From: Pollutibacter soli
GTDB lineage: Bacteria; Bacteroidota; Bacteroidia; Chitinophagales; Chitinophagaceae
Reading direction: 5' to 3'
NCBI GenBank assembly: GCA_029269725.1
Contig: JARJHS010000001.1
Span: 496,001-560,000, forward strand
Length of the DNA: 64,000 bases
The number at the start of each line of letters is the position of its first letter. Positions within the stretch are counted from its first letter, which is position 1. Position numbers and translations under genes: made by a program. A model generated the notes under the pieces. That model was not told the origin of the DNA. It made no database searches and saw nothing but the letters and a program-made list of their open reading frames with translations. Shown here piece after piece: positions 19,046 to 28,153 of this stretch.

Positions 19046-19738
19046 ATGCAGACGAACGGATTAAGCAACGATCTTGAACGCATCGCACACAAAACAATGG
19101 CGGATATTGTAGAGATCCGTCTGCGTGATTTTCTGAAAAAGAAAGCATTTAAGCCGGGTGATGCATTGCCAAAAGAAATTGAACTCGCCGAGTCGCTCGG
19201 TGTGAGCAGGAACGTTGTACGTGAAGCATTAAGCAGGCTTCGTATGCTGGGAATGATTGAAACAAAACGTAAACGCGGGATGGTTCTGGCCAGTCCCGAC
19301 ATTATGGGTTCCTTCGAGCGCGTCCTTGATCCCATGTTCATCAATGAAAACACACTCCGCGATATTTTTGAACTAAGACTCACCCTGGAAATGGGGCTTG
19401 CCGATTTGCTGTATCTCCGGATGAAAAAAGAAGATGTTGACGAACTGGAAGAAATAGCAAAAAATCAGAAAATTACTGCAGGCCAGCATAGTTTCAGGAT
19501 TAAGAATGAAATCGCATTTCACGGAAAGTTATACACAATGACGGGAAATGACACCCTGCAGCGTTTTCAGAATATGTTACTGCCGATTTTCGGTTACCTG
19601 GTATCGTTAGAAAAAGTTCCTATCATAGGAAAGGTTTCTCACCTTGATCTTGTCAATATACTTCGCAAAGGCGGTAAAGAAGATTTCCGCCAGGGAATGT
19701 TTTTGCATCTGGAGCATCATTTTAAGAAATTGAAGTAG
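19046..19738 (+). CDS. FadR-subfamily GntR transcriptional regulator
   Basis: A 230-residue repressor-type protein. The N-terminal winged helix-turn-helix spans about residues 20-85 (KPGDALPKEIELAESLGVSRNVVREALSRLRMLGMIETKRKRGMVL). The helical C-terminal FCD-like ligand-binding domain starts with LRDIFELRLTLEMGLADLLYLRM. FCD regulators usually sense organic or sugar acids. It is the only regulator in the window and sits at the head of the sugar-acid island. Sequence palindromes before its own gene, the sulfatase, susC and the gene at 52149 are the proposed operators. The ligand is unknown; a pathway keto-acid is a reasonable guess. Confidence 0.92.
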   Translation: MQTNGLSNDLERIAHKTMADIVEIRLRDFLKKKAFKPGDALPKEIELAESLGVSRNVVREALSRLRMLGMIETKRKRGMVLASPDIMGSFERVLDPMFINENTLRDIFELRLTLEMGLADLLYLRMKKEDVDELEEIAKNQKITAGQHSFRIKNEIAFHGKLYTMTGNDTLQRFQNMLLPIFGYLVSLEKVPIIGKVSHLDLVNILRKGGKEDFRQGMFLHLEHHFKKLK

Positions 19739-19752
19739 AGAGGCATCAGTAG

Positions 19753-19769
19753 GGAGGCGGGAGAATTAG
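19753..19769 (+). repeat. Purine-rich GGAGGC-type repeat after regulator stop
   Basis: GGAGGCGGGAGAATTAG, 14 nt after the stop, matches the reverse complement of 20124-20140 at 16 of 17 positions. A related copy lies at 36683-36702. Confidence 0.55.
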
Positions 19770-19833
19770 TCAGCAGGGAAAAGCTTCAGAAATAGAATCA
19801 ACTCGAATTTAAATAGTTTATGCAAATTCCTTA

Positions 19834-19895
19834 GACATCAGATGTCAGGTTTTTTAAAATTGTATACACGCCATGCATGGTGTCAAAACAATTTT
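19834..19895. repeat. Two palindromes in a gene-free gap
   Basis: GACATC-A-GATGTC (19834-19846) is followed by a larger structure in which AAAATTGT (19856-19863) pairs with ACAATTTT (19888-19895) around an inner near-palindrome ACACGCCATGCATGGTGT. The gap 19739-20140 between two convergent genes holds no gene. These look like 3'-end or dispersed-repeat structures; operator function is unlikely because no promoter is needed here. Confidence 0.45.
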
Positions 19896-19979
19896 ACGAA
19901 GGAACAAATACAAATTTCAGAATCGTTCAGTTGCTATTGAACAAATAAAAAGGTGAAAAATCAATCGATACCTGCATTG

Positions 19980-20020
19980 AAATTTGTAGAGACAAGGCAT
20001 GTCTGTCTCTACAAATTTTT
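19980..20020. terminator. 15-bp stem with T tract between convergent genes
   Basis: AAATTTGTAGAGACA (19980-19994) and its exact reverse complement (20004-20018) flank a 9-nt loop and are followed by further T. It can serve as terminator for the regulator gene. The GTAGAGACA arm sequence resembles dispersed palindromes known in several phyla, which is recollection only. Confidence 0.6.
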
Positions 20021-20128
20021 GGATTAAAAATTGGCTAAGAAATTCATTTTTTTTTACGTTCAATTTACCTATTGCCAAATCAAATAAAAGAATTGAGTCT
20101 AAGGCTTTACTATCTGCTAGTTTCTAAT

Positions 20129-20148
20129 TCTCCTGCCTCCTTACTCCT
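20129..20148 (-). repeat. 20-nt repeat overlapping the sulfatase stop codon
   Basis: On the minus strand AGGAGTAAGGAGGCAGGAGA includes the TAA stop of the sulfatase. The identical 20-mer occurs on the plus strand at 36683-36702, just after the stop of the third PhyH gene. Confidence 0.65.
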
Positions 20149-21670
20149 TTCTCCTGCCTTTCCTCACATACTCTTCAAACCTCTCAGTAAATTTCCACTC
20201 AAACTCCTTATTTTTCTGATATCCATGATTGGGGTACTTCACTTTCACCGCTTCCATTTCATCAATATATGCTTTCAGCAATTTAGGATCAGCGAGCGGA
20301 TCACGGGTTTCTTTCTGCCATTGCTGAAGTGCTTTTTTTAATTCACGAAGCACCTGTTGCATTTCCGGTTTTTCGGCCAGATCATTCCATTCAGCCGGGT
20401 CGTTATCAAGATCATACAATTCATATTCAGGAGGGAAATGCCAGCGATAATAAGCGCGACGAACGGAATCGGGTGCTGAACGCAATTCAGGTTCTTCCGT
20501 ACCTCCATAAAAATGTTCGTTGAAATGACGTGCATATAAAAAGTATTTCGGGTTTTCTACACCCGGACGAAGATTGTGAATGAGTTTGTAACGGTGATTT
20601 CGAATCCCGCGGGTAGGGTAGAAGAATATTGAAGTACCACCGTCACATTCAGTTGCAAGGTATTTCCTCACCAATGGATCCGGTACATCTTCGAGTATAG
20701 GTCGCAGTGAGTGACCAGCAATTTTTTCTGTTACCGGTTTTGAAGCAAAATCCATAATCGTCGGAAGAAGATCAACAACAGAAACGAGGTCATTATTTAC
20801 GCTGTTTCTATTCTTTACCAATGGACCTCCCATAATCAGGGGGATCTTCATCCCACCTTCATAATTTGACTCCTTCCCCCTGGAGAACTGTGCCCCATGA
20901 TCACCGAGATAAATGATCAGAGTGTTGGAGCTTTTCCCTGCAGAATCAATTGCTTTAAACAATCGTCCACACAATTCGTCCATTCGCTCCATGCTGTTGT
21001 AATAATCCGCTGTATAGTTCAGCAGCCGATCGCTTTTTGTTCCGACAAATGATAATGTTGTTTTCAGATCCTTCCCATCGATAGGTTTTGCTGGCATTCC
21101 TTCAGCCTGCCGAACCAAAGGATAATGTGCATCAGGAAAATTCACCATCAGAAAGAATGGAGAATCTGAAGCATTCATGAATTTTTGCGACTGGCGTATA
21201 TATTCCATCATATTCTTCCTGGCAAAATTTGCATTGTCGATCGCATGGAAATCAAATGGAATTTCAGATTCCGGATTAACATGAATTTTCCCAATGATCC
21301 CGGTGCGGTAACCTGCATTCTGTAAAAACACAGGCAGGGTTTTTATACCGGGATACATATGATACTTATGTGTCGCCAAACCTGTCTGACCATTCTGATG
21401 CGGATACAAACCGGTGAATATCGAACTGCGTGAAGGGCTGCAGAGCGAATAGGTAGTGTATGCATTGGTGAATCGTACACCTTCCTGCGCCAGTTTATCG
21501 AGGAAGGGAGTTTGCAATACTTTTTCGCCATAACAGGAAAGTTCAGGACCGTTGTCCTCCGAAACAATTAATATAATATTCGGCCTGGATGATTGAGCAG
21601 AAACAGAAACAGTAAGCAGAAACAGAAAAATAACAGGCAGTATATGGCGATGTACAGATAGGAATCTCAT
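20141..21670 (-). CDS. Secreted sulfatase, N-sulfoglucosamine sulfohydrolase-like
   Basis: A type I sulfatase. I chose Met at 21670 because a basic MRFLSVHRH followed by ILPVIFLFLLTVSVSAQ is a clean signal peptide; an ATG at 21691 adds seven residues and would overlap a TAnnTTTG-like element. Seen: PNIILIVSEDNGPELSCYG and YSLCSPSRSSIFTGLYPHQNG, where Cys77 of CxPxR is the formylglycine site. The SEDNGPE start resembles heparan N-sulfatase-like branches, but substrate assignment is tentative. It diverges from susC across a 275-bp region carrying two operator-like palindromes, so it is probably co-regulated with the island. The last codons overlap a dispersed repeat. Confidence 0.88.
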   Translation of the reverse strand: MRFLSVHRHILPVIFLFLLTVSVSAQSSRPNIILIVSEDNGPELSCYGEKVLQTPFLDKLAQEGVRFTNAYTTYSLCSPSRSSIFTGLYPHQNGQTGLATHKYHMYPGIKTLPVFLQNAGYRTGIIGKIHVNPESEIPFDFHAIDNANFARKNMMEYIRQSQKFMNASDSPFFLMVNFPDAHYPLVRQAEGMPAKPIDGKDLKTTLSFVGTKSDRLLNYTADYYNSMERMDELCGRLFKAIDSAGKSSNTLIIYLGDHGAQFSRGKESNYEGGMKIPLIMGGPLVKNRNSVNNDLVSVVDLLPTIMDFASKPVTEKIAGHSLRPILEDVPDPLVRKYLATECDGGTSIFFYPTRGIRNHRYKLIHNLRPGVENPKYFLYARHFNEHFYGGTEEPELRSAPDSVRRAYYRWHFPPEYELYDLDNDPAEWNDLAEKPEMQQVLRELKKALQQWQKETRDPLADPKLLKAYIDEMEAVKVKYPNHGYQKNKEFEWKFTERFEEYVRKGRRKE

Positions 21671-21709
21671 ATTCATCTGATAAGCGCCCAAAAGTATTTA
21701 TAATTCATT

Positions 21710-21724
21710 TTATGTCCTACATAA
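21710..21724 (-). promoter_or_regulatory. Operator-like palindrome before the sulfatase
   Basis: TTATGTCCTACATAA matches 13 of 15 positions of TTATGTAGTACATAA found at 21876-21890 before susC. A minus-strand TACTTTTG (21696-21689), a fit to TAnnTTTG, lies 13 nt further toward the gene. No good -33 element was found. Confidence 0.5.
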
Positions 21725-21844
21725 ATATCTAATTTGATTTTTTGATTCATTATTATTCTGAAAATTTAATCCAATACAACTAATTATTTATCAACGCCTA
21801 AACTGTGATTTGGCACCGGATTAGAAAGGTCTTTTTCAAATTAA

Positions 21845-21875
21845 TTTGGAAAAAGAAAATATTTTTCCATCTTTG
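21845..21875 (+). promoter_or_regulatory. Predicted Bacteroidota-type promoter of susC
   Basis: TTTG (21845-21848) and CATCTTTG (21868-21875, seven of eight to TAnnTTTG) are separated by exactly 19 nt, the preferred Bacteroidota spacing. The last G is the first base of the palindromic operator. Confidence 0.55.
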
Positions 21876-21891
21876 TTATGTAGTACATAAC
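21875..21891 (+). promoter_or_regulatory. 17-bp perfect palindromic operator before susC
   Basis: GTTATGTA-G-TACATAAC has 8-bp perfect arms. It follows directly on the -7 element and so would cover the start of transcription, a repressor position. The TGTA-N-TACA core is shared with the sites at 19006, 21710 (variant) and 52120. Confidence 0.65.
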
Positions 21892-21944
21892 TACAAAAAA
21901 GACGATCGAAAAATTAACCAACGATTCAAAATGCTTTCTTGCTT

Positions 21945-24900
21945 ATGAAAAAGAAATGGTCTTTTTTTTTAAAGCTGCGGATATTACCCCTGATCGCAGC
22001 CTTATTTTATTTTCACTCAATCGCTAATGCACAATCCGTTAAGGTGAGTGGACGTGTTACTGACAGTCTTGGTAACGGCGTCGGCAATGTGAGCGTGAAA
22101 GTAAAAGGTACCAACACAGGTACCACCACTACCAACGACGGTAGTTTCATAATTACTGCCCCGGGCAATGAGTCTGTACTCGTATTTACGAGTGTTGGTT
22201 TTATACCGCATGAAGTGGCTGTCAGCCAGGGAATCTCTACCATCGTGTTGCGTTCCGAAAACCAGACACTAACAGATGTTGTGGTAATCGGATATACAAC
22301 ACAAACCCGTTCTAAGACATCGGCTTCAGTGGCAAAACTCGGAGTCGACGAATTGAAGAACAGGCCAAGTCCGAATCCCGTGCAGGCGATGCAGGGTAAG
22401 CTCGCTGGTGTATCAGTTCCCATTACTTCCGGTCAGCCAGGTGCGGGAGCAACAAATATCATCATCCGCGGTGGTACAAAACTCAATGTTTATGGTAGCG
22501 GTCTTGGAAACAGCGGCGGTAATCCGGTGGGTGGTGCTGACAATACCGGTCCGTTGGTAGTAATCGATGGTGTATTCAGATCCATGGATGATATTAACCC
22601 TGATAATATAGAATCATTCCAGGTAATGAAAGATGCTGCTTCAACGGCAATCTATGGAGCACGCGGTGCGAATGGTGTGATCGTGATCAAAACAAAAGGT
22701 GGCAAGTTCAACCAGAAAATGAACATCACCTTCAATAACAGGACAACCTGGGAAACACAGTTGCGTGATTACGATTATCTCGATGCGGAGCGTTACCTGA
22801 CATTGGCAAGAACAACCGTATTCAATACAAAAGACCCGCTGGATAAAAATAACCTGCTTTACAATGCTGGTTTTTCAGCTGGTACCAGAAGCTTTACAAC
22901 ACCAGGTCAGTACGGCAACTTCGTATACACGACGGCGTTATATGATAACCTCGTGGCAGTAGAAGGCCAGGCGTATGTTGATAAACTTTTAGCAAGTGGC
23001 TGGAGAACTATGGATGATCCGATCAATCCCGGTTCAAGATTGATTTTTGCAGATAATCATTACCAGGAAAAATTATGGGAAACCGGTCTCTCACAGAATA
23101 ACACACTGGCTATCGATGGCGGAAGCGAAATGGCCAATTACAACATTTCTTCTTCTTATACCGATCAGAAAGGTGTTTTCGCAGGTACCCGGTATAAAAG
23201 ATTTGACATCCTTGGAAATTTCGGTTTTAAAGTGGCTAAGAATGCAAGAATTGATGCGATGGTGAATTACCAGAATGTACAACCCAATTATGTTGAAGCA
23301 TTCCAGAACGATCTTACGCGCGGTACGCGTCTTACTCCATTGATCCGCCTGACCCGCGATGATGGCCGTCCTCATCTCGGAGAATTGTATTCGGCCAGAA
23401 ATCGTTTTCACACACTCTATTATGATGATCTGCGTGTGAAAACTGAAAGATTCATAACAAGGCTGGGAGGAGATATCACTATTATTAAAGGTCTGCATTT
23501 CCGTCCTTCATTCTCTTATCTGATGAACGATTACACGTACATGTTTAAAAGAGATGCTACACCGGCAAACGAAATTCAACCTTCAACACAGCGACAGAAA
23601 AACAGCAATGCAGATAATACCCGGCAGTTCATGATCGATCAGATCCTGAGCTACGATTTTCATATCGGCGAGAAAAACAACTTCTCTGCCCTTGCTGGAT
23701 TTAACTATACCATTAACAGGCGGTCCACAACAACAATCGGTTCACAACGTGCTACCAACGATTACGTGTACACGATCAGTGAACCAGCCACTACAGTTTT
23801 GAATGGACAGACAGTTTCCAATGTTACCAACTTTGGAACGACACTTGGCGAAACCCGGTCTGCGAGCTTCTTTGGCCAGGCGAACTACGATTACGATGGT
23901 AAGTATCTCGCGAGTGCTTCGTTGAGAAGAGATGGTTTCTCGAATTTCGCTCCGGAAAATAAATGGGCAATGTTCCCATCGGTTTCCGCTGGTTGGAACA
24001 TCCATCGTGAAGAATGGTTTAATGTGAAGCCGATCAGTATGCTGAAAATTCGTGGTAGCTGGGGTACAGCAGGTTTGAGTGACCTGAGCATCACAGATAC
24101 ATATGGCGGATATGGTGCAGTTGACTATGCGCGTGGAGCAGGCATCCTTCGTACCAACCTTTCAAACCCTGGTTTGATCTGGGAGACAACAGAAACAACA
24201 GATCTCGCTCTTGATGCAGGATTTTTCAAAAACCGGATCACTCTGACTCTCGGCTGGTACAACAAACTTACCAAAGATCGTTTAGCCTCAAAACCATTAC
24301 CATCTGAATCTCCTTTCCCTTCTATAACATACAACAATGGTGTGTTGCAGAATAAAGGTATCGAAATCGAACTCGGCGCAACCGTAATACAAGCGAAAAA
24401 TTTTACCTGGAGAACCAACTTCGTTTTTGCAAAAAACAATCAGAAAGTACTTGAGCTTCCTGACAACGGCCGTCTGAAAAACAGGCAGGGTGGTGATATC
24501 GTTTACGACCCGAAAGCAAAGGCCAATGTTGAAGTTGGAGGAATCGCAGAAGGAGAAAGACCGTATGCATTCTATGTTTACCAGGTACTCGGAGTTTTTG
24601 CAACTGAAGCTGACGCTCAGGCATGGAATGCAAAAACAAAAGATCTCCTGGCATCTCCACAGGGTATTACCAATGGTAAACATGCCGGTGACTTTATTTT
24701 CAACGACGTGAATGGTGATGGTGTGATCGATACAAAGGATCAGGTTTTCATCGGTTACAGAACTCCGAATATCACCGGTGGATGGCAGAATACTTTCACC
24801 TACAAAGGAATTTCGCTTCGCTTTAATATGGATTATGCACTTGGTCACATGATCAGTAATGGTGCGCTGGCACGTTCACTGGGCCAGGGTCGCGCATTTA

Positions 24901-25304
24901 ACGAAGGTGCTCCTGAGCAGGCTGTTGGTCCGGATATCTGGCAGAAAGAAGGCGACCAGGATAAACAATATGCAAGGTTCTCTTTTGCTGATTTCGATTT
25001 CGGACAACGCAATTACATCAGGTTGGGTACACTCGGCAACAACAACTCATATGGTTCTGATGTATCTGCAATGACTGAAAAAGGTGACTTCCTCGCATTC
25101 CGTGAAATCACACTGGCATACGATATCCCTGCAAGAATCATGAAGAAAATCAAATCAACCGGCATGAATGTTTTCGCAAGCATTTTCAATATCGGTTACC
25201 TGACAAAATACACAGGAATCAATCCTGAAACTTATACAGGTTTTGATGCAGTAGGTTATCCAAGGCCAAGACAGTACACGCTCGGAGCAACCATCAGATT
25301 CTAA
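21945..25304 (+). CDS. SusC/RagA-family TonB-linked outer membrane transporter
   Basis: A TonB-dependent beta-barrel that imports oligosaccharides across the outer membrane with its SusD partner. The ATG at 21945 is preceded in frame only by a TTG two codons upstream; a signal sequence runs to SIANAQSVK. Then come a carboxypeptidase-regulatory-like domain (VSGRVTDSLGNGVGNVSVKVKGTNTGTTT), a TonB-box-like LTDVVVIGYTTQ, the plug with IIIRGGTKLN and STAIYGARGANGVIVIKTKGG, and a barrel ending RPRQYTLGATIRF. Total length of about 1119 residues is normal. A five-codon out-of-frame ORF at 21931-21948 overlaps the start by ATGA. It is followed by susD 38 nt downstream. Confidence 0.96.
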   Translation: MKKKWSFFLKLRILPLIAALFYFHSIANAQSVKVSGRVTDSLGNGVGNVSVKVKGTNTGTTTTNDGSFIITAPGNESVLVFTSVGFIPHEVAVSQGISTIVLRSENQTLTDVVVIGYTTQTRSKTSASVAKLGVDELKNRPSPNPVQAMQGKLAGVSVPITSGQPGAGATNIIIRGGTKLNVYGSGLGNSGGNPVGGADNTGPLVVIDGVFRSMDDINPDNIESFQVMKDAASTAIYGARGANGVIVIKTKGGKFNQKMNITFNNRTTWETQLRDYDYLDAERYLTLARTTVFNTKDPLDKNNLLYNAGFSAGTRSFTTPGQYGNFVYTTALYDNLVAVEGQAYVDKLLASGWRTMDDPINPGSRLIFADNHYQEKLWETGLSQNNTLAIDGGSEMANYNISSSYTDQKGVFAGTRYKRFDILGNFGFKVAKNARIDAMVNYQNVQPNYVEAFQNDLTRGTRLTPLIRLTRDDGRPHLGELYSARNRFHTLYYDDLRVKTERFITRLGGDITIIKGLHFRPSFSYLMNDYTYMFKRDATPANEIQPSTQRQKNSNADNTRQFMIDQILSYDFHIGEKNNFSALAGFNYTINRRSTTTIGSQRATNDYVYTISEPATTVLNGQTVSNVTNFGTTLGETRSASFFGQANYDYDGKYLASASLRRDGFSNFAPENKWAMFPSVSAGWNIHREEWFNVKPISMLKIRGSWGTAGLSDLSITDTYGGYGAVDYARGAGILRTNLSNPGLIWETTETTDLALDAGFFKNRITLTLGWYNKLTKDRLASKPLPSESPFPSITYNNGVLQNKGIEIELGATVIQAKNFTWRTNFVFAKNNQKVLELPDNGRLKNRQGGDIVYDPKAKANVEVGGIAEGERPYAFYVYQVLGVFATEADAQAWNAKTKDLLASPQGITNGKHAGDFIFNDVNGDGVIDTKDQVFIGYRTPNITGGWQNTFTYKGISLRFNMDYALGHMISNGALARSLGQGRAFNEGAPEQAVGPDIWQKEGDQDKQYARFSFADFDFGQRNYIRLGTLGNNNSYGSDVSAMTEKGDFLAFREITLAYDIPARIMKKIKSTGMNVFASIFNIGYLTKYTGINPETYTGFDAVGYPRPRQYTLGATIRF

Positions 25305-25342
25305 TTGTAAAACGATTGCAGAACAGAGCCTAAAACAATGTT

Positions 25343-26818
25343 ATGAAAAAATTTATCAGAGATATAGCGATCATTTTATCATCAGCAGTATTCCTGACCA
25401 GCTGTGAAAAGATGCTGACGGTTACACCACAGTCGGCCATAACCGAAGAAAATTACTTTAAGAATGAAGGTGATTTTGAACCTTACGTTACAGGTATCTA
25501 CACTTTCATGCGTGCAATAACCAACAACGTTACTTATGGAATGGAAAGAGGCGAGGAGCTGATCAGTGCCTCCAACGCACGTTTCACTGTTGCCTGGTCG
25601 CAGGAGCTGTCACCAACATCAGGAGCCATAAATTATAATGACCCCTGGTTTCGTGGGATCGGTAACTGTAACCTGTTGCTGGAGAAAATAAAGGACTTTA
25701 CATTTACTACTGATCCTAATTCCAAAACAAGGATCATGGCAGAGGCATATGCATTGCGCGCTTATTTTTACTTTCACCTCACACGCGTGATCGGTGACGC
25801 GCCGCTGATGTTAACAGCTGTTGTAAATGACAACGTACCATTGTTGCCAAGATCACCTGCTACAGATGTGATGAAACAAATCATCAGCGACGTTGATTCT
25901 GCGATACTCCTGGTCAGATCACTACCCAATTTTACACCCAATAGTTATCCTTCAAAATATCGCTTTGCCTATGGTTCAATGCAGGCTTTAAAGGCCGATG
26001 CGAAACTATGGAGTGCTAAAGTATTGGGTGGCGGAGCTGCTGATTTCAATGATGCAATTGCTGCAATTACAGAAGTTGAAACAACAGGCGTCGCTTTAAA
26101 TGCAGATTTCAAGAATGTTGTTGGATTACGTGCCTCTTCAAATCCGGAAGTTATTCTCGCAGCATTTTATAACCGTGATGAAACCAGCAATAACTATGTA
26201 GTGAATGCACTTCCATTCATTAATATCGTTGCAGGTGCTGTTAATATTGATAGCTTACCAACAACTGCAAGCTCCGCGAATGGCCAGGGGGCCTACCAGA
26301 TCAGTCCATTGTCAAGGTCCATCTTTAATGTAAATCCGACCGACAAAAGAATTCCATATACCTGGGTTACTGAACGTACGGCAACTACAACAAAAATTTC
26401 ATGGATCACAAAATATCCGGGTACAAAATATCCTGAAGATCGCGTTCCTGACAACGACCTGATCATTTATCGCCTTGCAGATCTTTACCTGATGAAGGCG
26501 GAGGCTTATGCGGCATTGGGAAATACAACTGATGCAAAAACGTATCTCGATAAGGTGCGGGTACGTGCCGGCATAGGAGAGTACACAGGCTCACTCGATA
26601 AAGCGGCTGTGGAAAGAGAGATTCTTGATGAGCGCGCCCGCGAACTGTTTTTCGAAAACAAGCGCTGGTTCGATCTGGTACGTTTCCACTACGGAGGTAC
26701 AATCAATGTATACAATTATGTACCCAACCTTGCCGGAAAGACGACACCGTTATTCTGGCCGTTGAACACGACCGTGCTGGCAAATAACAAACTTATTGAG
26801 CAGACTGCAGGCTACTAA
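25343..26818 (+). CDS. SusD/RagB-family surface glycan-binding lipoprotein
   Basis: The lid lipoprotein of the SusCD complex, 491 residues. Cys21 (FLTSCEKM) is the lipidation site. Seen: the N-terminal PQSAITEENYFKNEGDFEPYVTGIYTFMR, RAYFYFHLTRVIGDAPLM with the TPR-like helices, and the closing DERARELFFENKRWFDLVRF, a hallmark of the family. Downstream, the stop codon abuts an AACGTTT heptad repeat. The pairing with SusC and the following sialidase and lyase genes suggest a ligand that carries a nonulosonic acid or a related acidic sugar. Confidence 0.95.
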   Translation: MKKFIRDIAIILSSAVFLTSCEKMLTVTPQSAITEENYFKNEGDFEPYVTGIYTFMRAITNNVTYGMERGEELISASNARFTVAWSQELSPTSGAINYNDPWFRGIGNCNLLLEKIKDFTFTTDPNSKTRIMAEAYALRAYFYFHLTRVIGDAPLMLTAVVNDNVPLLPRSPATDVMKQIISDVDSAILLVRSLPNFTPNSYPSKYRFAYGSMQALKADAKLWSAKVLGGGAADFNDAIAAITEVETTGVALNADFKNVVGLRASSNPEVILAAFYNRDETSNNYVVNALPFINIVAGAVNIDSLPTTASSANGQGAYQISPLSRSIFNVNPTDKRIPYTWVTERTATTTKISWITKYPGTKYPEDRVPDNDLIIYRLADLYLMKAEAYAALGNTTDAKTYLDKVRVRAGIGEYTGSLDKAAVEREILDERARELFFENKRWFDLVRFHYGGTINVYNYVPNLAGKTTPLFWPLNTTVLANNKLIEQTAGY

Positions 26819-26843
26819 CGTTGAACGTTTAACGTTTAACGTC
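26819..26843. repeat. AACGTTT heptad repeat abutting the susD stop
   Basis: CGTTGAACGTTTAACGTTTAACGTC starts on the base after the TAA. Its reverse complement shares ACGTTAAACGTTAAA with the repeat at 33707-33770. Related AAAACGT units occur at 60599-60629. Confidence 0.6.
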
Positions 26844-26895
26844 GGTGCCTGACGTGCAGGATAACCACACCTGAATGTAACAAGTATAAATACGG

Positions 26896-28143
26896 ATGTT
26901 GAGAATATCAAATATCAAGTGTTGTGCAATGATGTGCTCATTGTTGATTTTCTGGACCCTTGGTTCCAATGCTCAACAGGCGGCCTTTACAGATACATTA
27001 CTTTTATTTGAGCCTAACCGCGATGGATACTCGATATATCATTGCCCTGCCCTCCTGGTTACAAAGAAAGGTACAATACTCGCTTTTGCAGAAGGCAGGT
27101 ACGGAAAAGGAAAGGATCATGATGAAATGGACCTCGTATACAGGCGAAGTACAAATGGGGGACAATCATGGGAGAATTCGAAAGTTCTCATGCCGTTCAC
27201 CAAGGGCAAACCAACCAGTAATATCACTCCGATCGCTGACAGAAACGGCACTGTTCATTTGATTTATCAGAATAACTATTCAAATGTCTTCTATTTAAAA
27301 TCGATTGACGAAGGAAAAACATGGAGCAAGGCAAAAGATATTACTTATGCATTCGATGCATTTAAAAGTGAGTATAACTGGAAAGTAGTTGCGCCCGGCC
27401 CGGGACATGCCATTCAATTAAGAAAAGGTCGCCTGGTAGTGCCGGCATGGTTATGTATTCCCAACAAAAACATCCCGGGTGGTGATCATCGTCCAAGCTG
27501 TGTAGTAACAGTATATAGCGATGACAACGGGAACACCTGGAAGCGCGGAAGCATCATCGCTAATAACGGTGATATCGCTTCAAATAATTCTGCGGACAGC
27601 ATATTTAATCCGAGCGAATCAGTTCTCATTGAACTGGCTGATGGAAGAGTAATGATCAATATGCGCAATGAAGCGCTGGCTAATCGGAGAGTTGTTGCCA
27701 TTAGTCCGGATGGCGCTACCAACTGGACTAGGCCATATTTTGACAACCATCTTTTCGAACCTGTTTGTCAATCCAGCATGGTCAGATTTTCCGGAAGTAA
27801 TGACGATAAGACCAGGATACTTTTTGCAAACCCGGACAGTCGCAACAATTCAGTGAGTACAAGAAAATCTCAAAAAGTATATCGGCCGAGGGAAAACATT
27901 ACAGTTCGCATGAGCTATGATGAAGGAAATACCTGGCCTGTTTCAAAAGTCCTGCATGAAAAAGGATCGGGTTATTCTGATCTGCAGGTCGATTCAAATG
28001 GAACAATCTACGCCCTGTACGAAATCCGTAATGGAAATGATAATGATTGGGTGTACCGCGTCGTCGTTCGAAGGTTTAACCTGGAATGGATGACGGAAGG
28101 AAAAGATTTTATCTCAAAAAGAAATAGCACCGCTGCTAAGTAA
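26896..28143 (+). CDS. Sialidase-fold (BNR/Asp-box) glycosidase with altered FRIP motif
   Basis: A secreted six-bladed propeller protein of 415 residues with a signal peptide ending near SNAQQ. Four Asp-boxes are seen (STNGGQSW, SIDEGKTW, SDDNGNTW, SYDEGNTW). Where GH33 enzymes have Y/F-R-I-P, this has YHCPALLV, so the first arginine of the carboxylate-binding triad is His49. The likely acid/base Asp74, the INMRN arginine, the RPRENITV arginine and the GYSDLQV tyrosine remain. It probably acts on a sialic-acid-like or uncharged analogue, or has lost activity. It is followed 10 nt later by the lyase gene, so they share a transcript. Confidence 0.85.
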   Translation: MLRISNIKCCAMMCSLLIFWTLGSNAQQAAFTDTLLLFEPNRDGYSIYHCPALLVTKKGTILAFAEGRYGKGKDHDEMDLVYRRSTNGGQSWENSKVLMPFTKGKPTSNITPIADRNGTVHLIYQNNYSNVFYLKSIDEGKTWSKAKDITYAFDAFKSEYNWKVVAPGPGHAIQLRKGRLVVPAWLCIPNKNIPGGDHRPSCVVTVYSDDNGNTWKRGSIIANNGDIASNNSADSIFNPSESVLIELADGRVMINMRNEALANRRVVAISPDGATNWTRPYFDNHLFEPVCQSSMVRFSGSNDDKTRILFANPDSRNNSVSTRKSQKVYRPRENITVRMSYDEGNTWPVSKVLHEKGSGYSDLQVDSNGTIYALYEIRNGNDNDWVYRVVVRRFNLEWMTEGKDFISKRNSTAAK

Positions 28144-28153
28144 ACAAAACTGT

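Noticed and set aside
19834-19895. Operators for the GntR regulator in the gap after its gene
   Set aside because: The palindromes differ from the TGTA-N-TACA core and lie between two convergent genes where no promoter is expected.
24297-24848. 183-codon open frame antisense to susC
   Set aside because: It lies fully inside the well-supported susC barrel on the opposite strand and has no domain signal; the same holds for other long antisense frames such as 3111-3587 and 48132-48467.
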